Below are positions 26,190 through 34,977 of a stretch of 64,000 bases of DNA, piece by piece. Positions within the stretch are counted from its first letter, which is position 1. Every line of letters starts with the position of its first letter. The stretch is from JBCCGG01 sp039029395 (GTDB lineage Bacteria; Pseudomonadota; Alphaproteobacteria; Kiloniellales; JAKSDN01). Below the pieces are notes generated by a model. That model had not been told where the DNA came from. It did no database searches and saw nothing but the letters and a program-made list of their open reading frames with translations. Where the stretch lies: assembly GCA_039029395.1 (NCBI GenBank), contig JBCCGG010000002.1, forward strand, positions 186,001 through 250,000. Reading direction: 5' to 3'. The position numbers were made by a program, and so were the translations under genes.

Positions 26190-27113
26190 ATGAACTGGCA
26201 GGCGATCTCATTTGACTGGAACCAGCTGAGGGCGTTTCTTGCGACTGCCGAAGAGGGCTCATTCAGCGCAGCAGCTCGCGTATTGAGCACGACTCAGCCA
26301 ACGATAAGCAGGCAGATCTCGGCTCTTGAGGCATCGCTCAAAGTCACCTTGGTTGAACGTAGTGTAACAGGCCAAACGCTCACACTTGCCGGGCAAGAAC
26401 TGCTGGATCATGCGCGTTCGATGGGGGATTCAGCCACGCTCATTTCGATGGCGGCAGACCGCCAATCACAGGAGGTTTCAGGGTACGTCGCAATTGCAGC
26501 GACGGACCTTATGTCTGCGGCGATACTGCCGAGGATTCTGTCTCCACTAAGAGAGATCGCTCCGGGCATCACCATACGCATCAAAGAATCGAATCAAATT
26601 TTGAACTTGATGCAGCGTGAGGCAGATATCTCCATCCGACATGCGCGCCCAAATGAACAGGAACTCATCGCGAGGCACGTAGGAGATTTACGTGCTAATC
26701 TATACGCCTCACGCGCTTATCTGGACAAAGCGGGTCGGCCCCGCACATTACGGGAGGTGGCAGACCTTGCCTTTATTGGCATTCCCGATCATGAGCGCTT
26801 GATTGCTTCGTTGCATAACATGGGAATTCCGGTGCGAGCCGAGAGCTTCGTGATTCAGCCCCAATCCAGCATGGTCACTTGGGAAATCGTAAAGGCTGGC
26901 CTTGGTGTTTCAATTTTGCCCGAAGTCTTGGGAGAGTTTGAACCGCGGGTCGAGAGGGTTCTTGCAGATGTGCCATCCCTAGAGTTTCCGGTTTGGCTCG
27001 TTACACACCGAGAACTTCAAACAAGCCCACGGATTAGAATCGTGTTTGATTTCCTAGCGAACTGGCTTGGAGAAGTCGCACGAAATCGCTGTCACAGCCA
27101 GAGCAATAACTGA
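26190..27113 (+). CDS. LysR-family transcriptional regulator
   Basis: A full-length LysR protein of 307 residues, starting at ATG 26190. It has the N-terminal HTH (FDWNQLRAFLATAEEGSFSAAARVL...TISRQISALE) and an effector domain with VAIAATDLMSAAILPRIL, ISIRHARPNEQELIARHVG and AGLGVSILPEVLG. The moderate GC resembles the divergent methyltransferase gene; the pair probably arrived together. The 186-bp gap between them should hold the regulated promoter. Confidence 0.88.
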   Translation: MNWQAISFDWNQLRAFLATAEEGSFSAAARVLSTTQPTISRQISALEASLKVTLVERSVTGQTLTLAGQELLDHARSMGDSATLISMAADRQSQEVSGYVAIAATDLMSAAILPRILSPLREIAPGITIRIKESNQILNLMQREADISIRHARPNEQELIARHVGDLRANLYASRAYLDKAGRPRTLREVADLAFIGIPDHERLIASLHNMGIPVRAESFVIQPQSSMVTWEIVKAGLGVSILPEVLGEFEPRVERVLADVPSLEFPVWLVTHRELQTSPRIRIVFDFLANWLGEVARNRCHSQSNN

Positions 27114-27208
27114 AAGTGGCGCGTTTCTGACCTCGATGTGGCTTGGTGGAACTGTCAATTTGGGCTCGAAGCCGACATTTGTTGCAATTCAAAGAATGAC
27201 TGAAATTG

Positions 27209-27540
27209 GCTATTCAGCGACATGGGAGCCGCACATCACCATGTCCGAAAACACCTCTAGAGCAGACCTCACCCGCCAACGGCCCCCACACATTCTCTCC
27301 AGCTCACCCCGTCCAGCGGCCAGCCCTTGGCCGACGAGTTCCCCAATGTCAAGCGGATCGCCGACGCCGTCATGGCACGGCCAAGCGTGCAGCGCGTCTA
27401 TGAGCAGTGGAGCGCGGAGCGGTGAGCGAAGGGGGCTTCGGCAGTCAGGCCAAAGAAAAGTCGGGTTTCCAGGTTATCGTCAGCTTTACCCCTGACAGCG
27501 GCCCTGGATTGGTGGGCCTGCTCACGCTCGAGTCTGCCCC
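27209..27540 (+). repeat. GST-tail direct repeat, copy C
   Basis: The left flank (27209-27296) is nearly identical to that of copy B (CGAAAACACCTCTAGAGCAG). It is followed by the transferase 3' end with stop TGA at 27423-27425. The downstream part is shortened by about 80 bp relative to A, B and D, rejoining at CGTCAGCTTTACCCC and ending with CTCGAGTCTGCCCC at 27540. The GST-derived segment has no start codon and is non-functional. The gaps 27114-27208 and 27541-27615 contain nothing else I recognise. Confidence 0.85.
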
Positions 27541-27615
27541 AGAGCCGAAATGCAGACGTATTCTTCCTAAAGTGATTATGTCAAACGATAGATCAACCGC
27601 AGCAGTACAATGGCA

Positions 27616-29433
27616 TTAGACGGCCCGACCGGCGCCGACCAATCCCGCCACCCTCTTTATATGAGCGACCGAGGAGCGGCCTCCGGTGGTCTTGGTGAAG
27701 AGGTCAAGCCGCTCATCGCCATCGTCGCCAACCGGCGAAAGCGCCTGATCCCTATAGCTCCAAGCGGCGGGATTGCGAGAGATGACGATGGCTGCCGCCG
27801 ACAGCGAGACGATCGATCCGGCCAGCTTGACGTGCTTGACGAGCGTCTCCAGGGCGAAGCGTGGCCAGAAGATCCAGGGCTTCTCGCGTGCCAGTCCGGG
27901 GCGGCGCTCGGAAGGATGCTTGAGGCGGAGTAGGCCACTCTGCAAGGGATGCAATTTTTCCAGGCGGACTGTGGTTGAGAACGACACCAGGATCTTGACA
28001 AGGCTGCCCATCGGCACGCCGGTCGCCGCCGCCCGGCGCAGTAGCGTCTTCATGTGCTTGGGCGTGTAGTAGAGCGACCAGGCCTCGCGGTAGATGTCCT
28101 CCCACTCGCGCTTGCTCATCTTTGGGTGGGCGGTGCAGACATGCTCGACGTCGTAAATGTTGAGATCGGGGTCCATCTCAATACCCTTCTTCCACAGGAC
28201 CTGATGGTCCTCCGAGCCGGGCAGGGGCGTCAGACAGAAAAACTCGATGACGTCGAGCGGCAACTCCTCCTGAATGATCGCGATATCGCGCCTGATCGTC
28301 TCCGGCGTATCCGACGGAAAGCCGAGGATGTACCCGGCCATCGTGATGATGCCCTGTGCCTTCCAGTCGAGCAGCATCGTGCGGTACTCGGTGATCTTAT
28401 TCTGGCGCTTCTTCGCCGCGGCGAGATTGTCTGGATTAATGTTCTCCAATCCAATGAAGATGCGCGTCACGCCGGCCCGCTTCGCCTTCTCTACAAAGCC
28501 CGGAATCTTGTGACACAGCGTGTCGACTTGTATCATCAGGCCGAGCGGGATTCCGTCCTTTTCGCGCAACTGGATCAGGCGATCGAAGATCGACTCCTAT
28601 TCTCTATTGCGCGCGAAGTTGTCGTCGGTGATGAAGAACTTATGGATGCCTTGCGCCCAATTGAGGCGCACCAGATGCTCGACGTCGTCAGCCGAGCGAA
28701 AGCGCGACTTGCGGCCTTGCACATTGATGATGGTGCAAAAGGAGCACTGATAGGGGCAGCCGCGCCCGGCATCGAAGCTCGTGCTGTAGCCGAGCGTGCG
28801 CTCGACATAGCGCTTGGGTAGGAACGGCACGGGGGTCCCTTCCATGCCGGGCAGGTCGTTCATGAAGTCGTAGACCGGCGCGAGCTGGCCCGCAGCGGCA
28901 TCGCGCAACACTCTGTCGAGCCTGCCCTCGGCCTCGCCGGCGAACATGGCGACGCCCATGCGGCGACAGGCGTCGAGCTCTATGGCGCGCCCGTCCAGCA
29001 TGGACAGGCACCCCGAAACGTGGAAACCACCCATGGCAACGGGAATTCCAGCCTCGCGGAAAGGCCGGGCGATATCGAGGGCACGCGGATACTGGTTCGA
29101 CTGAACGCCCACCAACGCGATCAAGCCGAAATTGCCGTGGCGCCGAAGACCGGCAAGAAGCGCGGGCACGTCGACGCGCGTGTTCGTCTCGTCGATCACC
29201 GCAATGTCGATGGCGACGCCCTGACCGAGCACCTGGCGCTCGGCGCAGTCTGCCGCGATGCCGTATACCGCGGCGAGTGAATTAGACGGAATCATCGCCC
29301 GCCACCAGCGAATCACATATCCGTCGTCGTCGTAATGTGACGGCTTAATCAGGATGAGCTGAAAACGCCGATCCGCTGCCCCCCCAAAGTGTGTCAGGAC
29401 CCCTCTCCCATATTGAGCAAACATACATAGCAC
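27616..29433 (-). pseudogene. B12-binding-domain radical SAM protein interrupted by an in-frame amber codon
   Basis: Two ORFs (28597-29433 and 27616-28569) lie in the same frame, separated only by a TAG at 28597-28599 (codon 279). Translation through it gives 605 residues: a cobalamin-binding-like N-domain (LILIKPSHYDDDGYVI; VAMGGFHVSG), the radical SAM cluster C226-x-x-x-C230-x-x-C233 (CPYQCSFC) and a complete C-terminal domain. The TAG sits where relatives would plausibly have Trp (NRE-W-ESIFDRL), so TGG to TAG fits. The expected start Met just before RFQLILIKP is also missing. It is probably a dead gene; the reaction is unknown. Confidence 0.8.
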
Positions 29434-29529
29434 GGCGATCAGGACATGACACCTAAATCGTCGTCATTTTTCACATTTTTGGTGAACTCGACTAAGCGCG
29501 ACCAGCAAAGCAAGCGTGGGTCCGCACAG

Positions 29530-29941
29530 GGCTCATCATCGAATTGGGAACCGCACATCATCATATCTGGAAGCACCGCTAGAGCAGACCTCACCCGCCA
29601 ACAGCCCCCGCGAATTTCCTCCGGCTCAGCCCGTTCCGCGGCCAGCCCTTGGCCGAGGAGTTCCCCAACGTCAAGCGGATCGCCGACGCCGTCATGGCAC
29701 GGCCAAGCGTGCAGCGCGTCTACGAGCAGTGGATCGCGGCGCAGTGAGCGAAGGGGCGGTGACGGCTTATGCGGGTTTGCTGCGGGCAAAGGCCGGTTGT
29801 GCCGCACCTTCGGTCAGCAGGTTAGATCCAAAGGGTCCTTCGGCCGGCAGGCCCGCAATGGTCGGACCTCGCGGGTGTCGTCAGCTTTACCCCGATTGCG
29901 GCCCTAGATCTTGGGGCATTCCCACGCTCGAGTCTGACCCG
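29530..29941 (+). repeat. GST-tail direct repeat, copy D
   Basis: The left flank (29530-29622) shares CTAGAGCAGACCTCACCCGC with B and C. The transferase 3' end runs from GGCTCAG at 29623 to TGA at 29745-29747. The downstream part matches A over ~190 bp and ends CTCGAGTCTGACCC. Codons give GQPLAEEFPNVKRIADAV with small changes from copy A. The flanking gaps 29434-29529 and 29942-30086 show no gene. Four same-strand copies within 9.2 kb cannot be chance. Confidence 0.85.
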
Positions 29942-30086
29942 TAGCTGACCCCGGTTTGTCCTTCGCTTTCGGTGCAAGTGGCCGGTGCCCCTTCCTCTGG
30001 TTCCAACGCCAATCTCGTATTACTGTTCCATGCGGACTGCCGTGTTGTAGCCGAACGAGTTTGTATCAGATTGTCAGGACAGGCGA

Positions 30087-31412
30087 ATGCCACCTGTAAC
30101 AAGATATACGCAAAGCGGTGAGATCAGCATCGCCTATCAAGTATTGGGGGACGGCCCCCTCGACCTTCTAATCGTTCCAGGGTTCATTTCTCACCTGGAG
30201 CAGGGTTGGGAAGACCCCGCATTCAGCCGGTTTCTCAACCGCTTGGCGTCTTTCTCGCGGCTCATCCAATTTGACAAGCGGGGTACGGGTCTTTCGGATC
30301 GAATCGCCGGCATTCCGACCCTAGAGCAGCGGATGGACGATGTACGGGCGGTGATGGATGCCGTTGGCTCCGAACGCGCCGCATTGTTTGGGATTTCCGA
30401 AGGCGGCCCGATGAGTGCGTTGTTCGCCGCAACCTATCCGCAGCGCGTTTCATCGCTGATATTGTACGGCAGCATCGCAAGGGGGGCCTGGGCTCCGGAC
30501 TATCCATGGGGGGCGAGGCCGGACGAAATCGATGAGTGGATCGAGGGTTTGCAAAAGGAATGGGGAGGTCCCTACGGTATCGACGTTTGGGCGCCGTCGG
30601 CAGCCCATGACGAGCAGTTTCGACAATGGTGGGCCAAGTATCTGCGCCTCGGCGCAAGCCCGAGTGCCGTTGTCAATGTCTTTCGCATGAACGCCGCCAT
30701 TGATGTCCGGGAAATTCTGCCCGCAATACATGTACCGACGCTCGTCTTGCACCGTGCAGGTGATCGGGCAATCGAAATTGAACAAGGGAGATTTCTCGCG
30801 CAGCAGATTCCCGGTGCAGAATTGGCCGAGCTGAGTGGAGATGATCACCTGTGGTGGGTTGGGGATTCAGAATCGATCGTCAATAGGGTCCAGGAGTTCC
30901 TTACCGGAGAGCGCCAAGTTGTAGAGCCCGACCGCGTCCTGGCGACCTTGCTGTTTACCGATATCGTGGACTCGACGAAGCAGGTGACAGAGATGGGGGA
31001 TAGTCGCTGGAGAGATACTCTGGCCCGTCACAACTCGGTCATGCAAACGGCAATCAAGCGGTTTAGGGGACGCGCCGTCAAAACCACTGGCGACGGTTTT
31101 CTGGCGACCTTTGATGGGCCAGCTCGTGCAATTCATTGTGCCCATGCCGCGAGCGAAGAAATGCAACAAATGGGCATAGAGATACGATCTGCATTGCATA
31201 CCGGCGAAATCGAACTGATCGGTGAGGATGTTGGAGGAATCGCAGTTCATATAGCGGCGAGGATCCTCGCGGAGGCCAAAGCAGGAGAAATTTGGACTTC
31301 GGGCACGGTCAAGGACCTTGTGATTGGGTCGAGCCTCAGGTTCAGCGAACGGGGAACCTATAGTCTCAAGGGGGTTTCGGGAGAATGGCCGTTGCACGCG
31401 GTGGAGTATTGA
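30087..31412 (+). CDS. alpha/beta-hydrolase fused to class III adenylate/guanylate cyclase
   Basis: The 441-residue protein joins an alpha/beta-hydrolase domain (residues 10-275; nucleophile S104 in FGISEGGP; acid in HRAGDRAIE; His in GDDHLWW) to a class III nucleotide cyclase domain (about 283-440). The cyclase has the metal-binding Asp in LLFTDIVDST, a second Asp in KTTGDGFLATFDGP, and the late VGGIAVHIAARI segment. Such fusions occur in several proteobacteria and actinobacteria. The hydrolase half probably senses or cleaves a small ester, coupling it to cyclic nucleotide synthesis. No membrane span is present. GC is moderate. Confidence 0.88.
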   Translation: MPPVTRYTQSGEISIAYQVLGDGPLDLLIVPGFISHLEQGWEDPAFSRFLNRLASFSRLIQFDKRGTGLSDRIAGIPTLEQRMDDVRAVMDAVGSERAALFGISEGGPMSALFAATYPQRVSSLILYGSIARGAWAPDYPWGARPDEIDEWIEGLQKEWGGPYGIDVWAPSAAHDEQFRQWWAKYLRLGASPSAVVNVFRMNAAIDVREILPAIHVPTLVLHRAGDRAIEIEQGRFLAQQIPGAELAELSGDDHLWWVGDSESIVNRVQEFLTGERQVVEPDRVLATLLFTDIVDSTKQVTEMGDSRWRDTLARHNSVMQTAIKRFRGRAVKTTGDGFLATFDGPARAIHCAHAASEEMQQMGIEIRSALHTGEIELIGEDVGGIAVHIAARILAEAKAGEIWTSGTVKDLVIGSSLRFSERGTYSLKGVSGEWPLHAVEY

Positions 31413-31593
31413 CCTTGTGCATTGATCACCGAACTTTCATTGGGGGCCGCTTCTGATGCAAAAGGCGACTCTTGCGGCGGCATCTAAGCGCGAAGTGCGT
31501 GGTTGCCTTCAGGATCGGGATTGGACCACCGACCGGAGAACCCTAAACGACAGTTCCCATAACCTTTGAGTGAGACTCCATTAGCCCCCCCTG

Positions 31594-31740
31594 TCACCAT
31601 TTCTCCAGTATCCTATCGTACTTACCGTTTTTCTTTAATTTCTCCAGCCCAGCATCGAAGTCGGCCAGTATAGCTTCAACACTTGGATTTGCCTTCGCCC
31701 CGGCGGCAATCAAATTCAAGAAGATCGCTTGTGGTAGCCA
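31594..31740 (-). pseudogene. C-terminal remnant of a family 3 extracellular solute-binding protein
   Basis: On the minus strand the last ~45 codons before TGA 31594-31596 read as the typical end of an amino-acid-type periplasmic binding protein (ANPSVEAILADFDAGLEKL then KKNGKYDRILEKW-stop). The frame has a stop at the upstream side (the TAG of the hydrolase gene at 31744), and no N-terminal part is present. It is a truncated relic, marking a past rearrangement. The rest of 31413-31593 shows no feature. Confidence 0.6.
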
Positions 31741-31743
31741 CCG

Positions 31744-32451
31744 CTACATCGAATCAATCAGTATCTGTGTTACCACTTCGGGCCTATCGATCATCGCATA
31801 ATGACCGCAAGCCAGAGACAAAGCCTGCCACTCTGGCGACTCTTGTGCTCTTTCGAAGAATGGCTTGCCGATACCCGGGATCCAGCCGGTGGCGTAGACA
31901 TAGAGGTGTCGGCGCACCTCTTTCCATTTGCCGTCTAAGCGAATTGGCTGCTCAAAGGTCTTGAAGGGATGGTCGACGCACAGCCGATCCACCCAAGCTT
32001 CGTCCTGAGCATTGACGGCAAAAACCTTGGCCGGCGCCGGTGTGACCCGATAGCCTAAACCGTCGGTTCTGGCATTCTCCCGGTGACTAGACGCAGCTTC
32101 CGCGGGCAGGAGATCCAGAACGCTCCGTCCATCGGCTGGCACCAAGGCATCGAGATAAAGGAGCGACCGAATCTGTTCGGTCACTTTGTCGGCTACGCCA
32201 GTGATGACCATCCCGCCGTAGCTGTGACCGCACAAGACGATGTCGGACAGCTCTTCGCACTGAATGACTCCAAGAACGTCCTGAATATGGGTATCCAGGT
32301 CGACCTCACGATCCAAAAGATGTGACCGTTCTCCAAGACCTGTCAGTGTGGGTGTGAACACGTCATGACCAGATTGGCGCAGGCGCGATGCGACTCGCTT
32401 CCAGCACCAACCCCCTTGCCAAGCCCCGTGAACCAAAACGAACGTTGCCAT
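31744..32451 (-). CDS. alpha/beta-fold hydrolase (methylesterase/EstC-like)
   Basis: A 235-residue single-domain hydrolase: the oxyanion HGAWQGGWCW at the N-terminus, GHSYGGM with the nucleophile Ser, a conserved Asp in YLDALVPADG, and the catalytic His in CGHYAMID near the end. This pattern fits the plant methylesterase/hydroxynitrile-lyase-like group, common in bacteria as carboxylesterases. The substrate is unknown. It reads towards the solute-binding-protein relic and looks monocistronic. Confidence 0.85.
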   Translation of the reverse strand: MATFVLVHGAWQGGWCWKRVASRLRQSGHDVFTPTLTGLGERSHLLDREVDLDTHIQDVLGVIQCEELSDIVLCGHSYGGMVITGVADKVTEQIRSLLYLDALVPADGRSVLDLLPAEAASSHRENARTDGLGYRVTPAPAKVFAVNAQDEAWVDRLCVDHPFKTFEQPIRLDGKWKEVRRHLYVYATGWIPGIGKPFFERAQESPEWQALSLACGHYAMIDRPEVVTQILIDSM

Positions 32452-32751
32452 AGAAAACCTTCATCCCCGATCCAGATTGCATCAACAGCCCAACTTTCCG
32501 CCGGGCCAAAGATCGGCTGCCACACCACGACGGTGCTGCCGACAATCAACCTGAGACCGCTGAGACAATCCCTCAAATTGGCTGCAAACGCTAGCATGAG
32601 CCGCCATTGCAGGCGAGCGGATCAGGGCCGTGGCACTGTTGGGCTTCACGGTCCCACGGTAGATGAACGAGGATCATCCATAGGGTGACGAATCAGGATT
32701 TGTACGGTCGAGCGGCTTGGTGTTCCATGGCTCGCGAAGAGGAACGACGCC
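32452..32751 (+). other. 300-bp gap without a recognised gene
   Basis: The gap lies between divergent genes. I see no ORF with coding character, no hairpin of note and no GST-tail repeat here. A GAAGAGGAACG ribosome site for the next gene lies at its right end. Confidence 0.5.
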
Positions 32752-33954
32752 ATGGCCCCATCGGACCCCAAGTATCGGATCGAATCCCTGGACGCGGTCG
32801 ACGGCCAGCTCTGCATCGACTGGTCGGACGGCCACAGCAGCCGCTTTCATCCCATTTGGCTGCGTCACCAATGCGCCTGCCCGGCCTGCGGCAGCCCGCT
32901 CACCGCCGTGCGCGGCCTGCGCCTGCACCACATCCCGAGCGACATCGCCTTTCGCGTCGTGGCTCACGACGGGGGGACGGTCGATCTCGTCTGGACCAAC
33001 GACGGTCACCCCTCGCGCTACAGCGCCACCTGGCTGCGAGATCACTGCTACTCCTATGGGGAACGGCAACGGCGCCGCCACAGGCCAATTCTGTGGGACC
33101 GCAGAATCCACAATGACCCGCCCACCGCGGACATGCCCGCGTGCGAAGCCTCGGCGGCGCAGCGCCTGGCCCTGCTCGAGCGGGTGCGCGACTACGGCTT
33201 CTGCCGGGTCGGAAACGCGGGCACCGAGGCGGCGGAGACCGAGCGCCTGATCAACCTTGTGGGCCCACAGCGCCGCTCCCACTACGGCACCTACAAGCTC
33301 TCCAAGAAGGCCGCCGTCGACAATGTCGGCGACATCACCGATCCCTTGGACCCCCACGTCGACGAGACCTATCGCCTATCGACCATCGGCATCACAGTGT
33401 TTCAGGTTCTACGGCCGAGCGCCGAGGGCGGGCACTCGACCCTGGTCGACGGCTTCGAGGCGGTGCGCCGCCTGAAGGCGGCCCATCGCGCCGACTTCGA
33501 GCTGCTCACCCGGGTGCCGATCACCGGAAGCCGGCGAGATCAAGCCCACAACAGCGCCGGCCAGGTCAAATGGTACGCCGCGACCATGCCGGCGATCCGC
33601 CTGGATTTCGACGGCGAGGTCTCGGGCCTGCGCTGCAACGAGCGCCAGATCATGCCACTGGACCTGCCGGAACGGCTGATAGAGCCCTGCTACCGGGCGC
33701 TGAAGCATCTCTTCGAGATCCTCTACGATCCCGACCTGCGGGTGACCTTCGAGCTGGCCGCCGGCGAGGGATTGATCTTCGACAATCAACGGGTCCTGCA
33801 CGGCCGCACCGGCTTTTCGGCGGAAGAACCGGCGCGCTCCGTCCTGACCAGTTCCGTGGACATGGAAGAGTTCCATTCCTCTTTGCGGCTCTTGACCGAA
33901 CAGCTGCGCGGCCACGTGCCGCCCTTGCGCCTGGCGCAGGGCATGGTGGCGTGA
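32752..33954 (+). CDS. TauD/TfdA-family 2-oxoglutarate dioxygenase, gamma-butyrobetaine hydroxylase-like
   Basis: The 400-residue protein has the two-domain build of gamma-butyrobetaine/trimethyllysine hydroxylases. The N-terminal DUF971-like zinc domain has C41, C43 and C46 (LRHQCACPACG) and a late WLRDHCYS. The jelly roll has iron ligands H202-x-D204 (DPHVDETYR) and distal H350 (RVLHGRTGF), with R362 as the likely 2-oxoglutarate anchor. It would hydroxylate a trimethylammonium or similar substrate. No carnitine gene is adjacent, but the amine-catabolic region is about 12 kb away. Confidence 0.87.
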   Translation: MAPSDPKYRIESLDAVDGQLCIDWSDGHSSRFHPIWLRHQCACPACGSPLTAVRGLRLHHIPSDIAFRVVAHDGGTVDLVWTNDGHPSRYSATWLRDHCYSYGERQRRRHRPILWDRRIHNDPPTADMPACEASAAQRLALLERVRDYGFCRVGNAGTEAAETERLINLVGPQRRSHYGTYKLSKKAAVDNVGDITDPLDPHVDETYRLSTIGITVFQVLRPSAEGGHSTLVDGFEAVRRLKAAHRADFELLTRVPITGSRRDQAHNSAGQVKWYAATMPAIRLDFDGEVSGLRCNERQIMPLDLPERLIEPCYRALKHLFEILYDPDLRVTFELAAGEGLIFDNQRVLHGRTGFSAEEPARSVLTSSVDMEEFHSSLRLLTEQLRGHVPPLRLAQGMVA

Positions 33955-33990
33955 GCCACTGGCCTCAGTTCATCCATCTACCGTTGCGCC

Positions 33991-34713
33991 TCATGGACTG
34001 GCGCCTCCGCGCAACCGCGATGTGCCTTCGACCAGCTTCCTGGAAATTTCTTGCACAATGCTCGACTCGAGTGCCTCTGCGATATCGCCGCTCCGGCCGA
34101 CGAAACGCTTGAGATTGCCCGACTCGATTGAGAACAAGCGAGACCTCTCGGTCAAGGTCACGGTGCCGAGCGACGGCTCGCCGGTGAGGCACACGATCTC
34201 ACCTACAAAGGACTTCGGGCCCAGATGGGTGAGGAATTGGTCGTTGCGCGTGACCTCCGCCTCCCCCTTGGAGAGATAGTAGAGGTGACTGACCGGCTTG
34301 CCCTGCTCGGTCAAGACCGTTCCGGCGGGGGCGTTGCGCCATTCGCCCAGATCCATCAGCTTGCGGGAAAGGTAGCTTGGCAGATGAATTTGCTTTGCCG
34401 CCAACAGCTCTTCTTCCTCCTTGCTGAAGCGGGCACGCTGGGTCGCAAAGTAAAGACGGGTCAAGCTGGTCACGCTGATCGCGATCCACATGGCTTGGAT
34501 GATCGCCGACGCCAGGTGAAACTGATCGAACAGGCTGACCATGACCAGGCTGGCGGCGAGTCCGTTGAGCGCCGGGTAAAGAGTTCCTCGACCGATGATA
34601 AGCCCGAACTGCAGCGCAGCGTAGGCCACGATGTAGAGCACGACGCCCACAACGCCGATCGCGTCGTAGACCGTGACGTTCTGAAAAAACGCGTCCGCAA
34701 CACCTTCATACAT
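33991..34713 (-). CDS. membrane protein with C-terminal cyclic-nucleotide-binding domain
   Basis: From ATG 34713 the protein has 240 residues: three membrane segments in the first ~90 residues (YDAIGVVGVVLYIVAYAALQFGL; LYPALNGLAASLVMVSLF; ASAIIQAMWIAISVTSL), a charged linker, and a CRP-like cNMP-binding fold (GTVLTEQGKPVSHLYYLSKGEAEV; SFVGEIVCLTGEPSLGTVTL). The phosphate-binding-cassette region (FVGEIVCLTGEPSLGTV) is atypical, so ligand binding is uncertain. The layout recalls bacterial Popeye-like proteins. A cyclase fusion is encoded 2.6 kb upstream. Confidence 0.8.
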   Translation of the reverse strand: MYEGVADAFFQNVTVYDAIGVVGVVLYIVAYAALQFGLIIGRGTLYPALNGLAASLVMVSLFDQFHLASAIIQAMWIAISVTSLTRLYFATQRARFSKEEEELLAAKQIHLPSYLSRKLMDLGEWRNAPAGTVLTEQGKPVSHLYYLSKGEAEVTRNDQFLTHLGPKSFVGEIVCLTGEPSLGTVTLTERSRLFSIESGNLKRFVGRSGDIAEALESSIVQEISRKLVEGTSRLRGGASP

Positions 34714-34977
34714 GATCGAAGTCTCCTCGGCCGCCCGATCAACAGCGATACCCGCCAAGGATGAAGCATAGTGATACTCCTGTCATAAATCGCGGCTTAC
34801 TTCCCACAGCCATTTCACCGAAAAGACCCGACCACTCCTGGTCCGAGCGGACACCTGCTGCAATCCATCCATGTCTGGCCCGCGATACGCAAAACGCAAA
34901 CCCGCGACAGCCGGGTCCCGCTCGAGCCTGTCGTTCTTCCTCAGCCTCGTCATGAAGGAGGTGCGCAAGGAGCAAAT
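34714..34977 (+). other. 264-bp gap without a recognised gene
   Basis: The only open frames are short and lack coding bias. The right end carries AAGGAGGTGCGCAAGGAGC close to the end of the redoxin gene, but no start codon uses it in a plausible reading frame. Confidence 0.4.

Noticed and set aside
28597..28599. TAG as a pyrrolysine codon
   Set aside because: The residue expected here is probably Trp, the protein is not a methylamine methyltransferase, and no pyl genes are in the window; a nonsense mutation is simpler.
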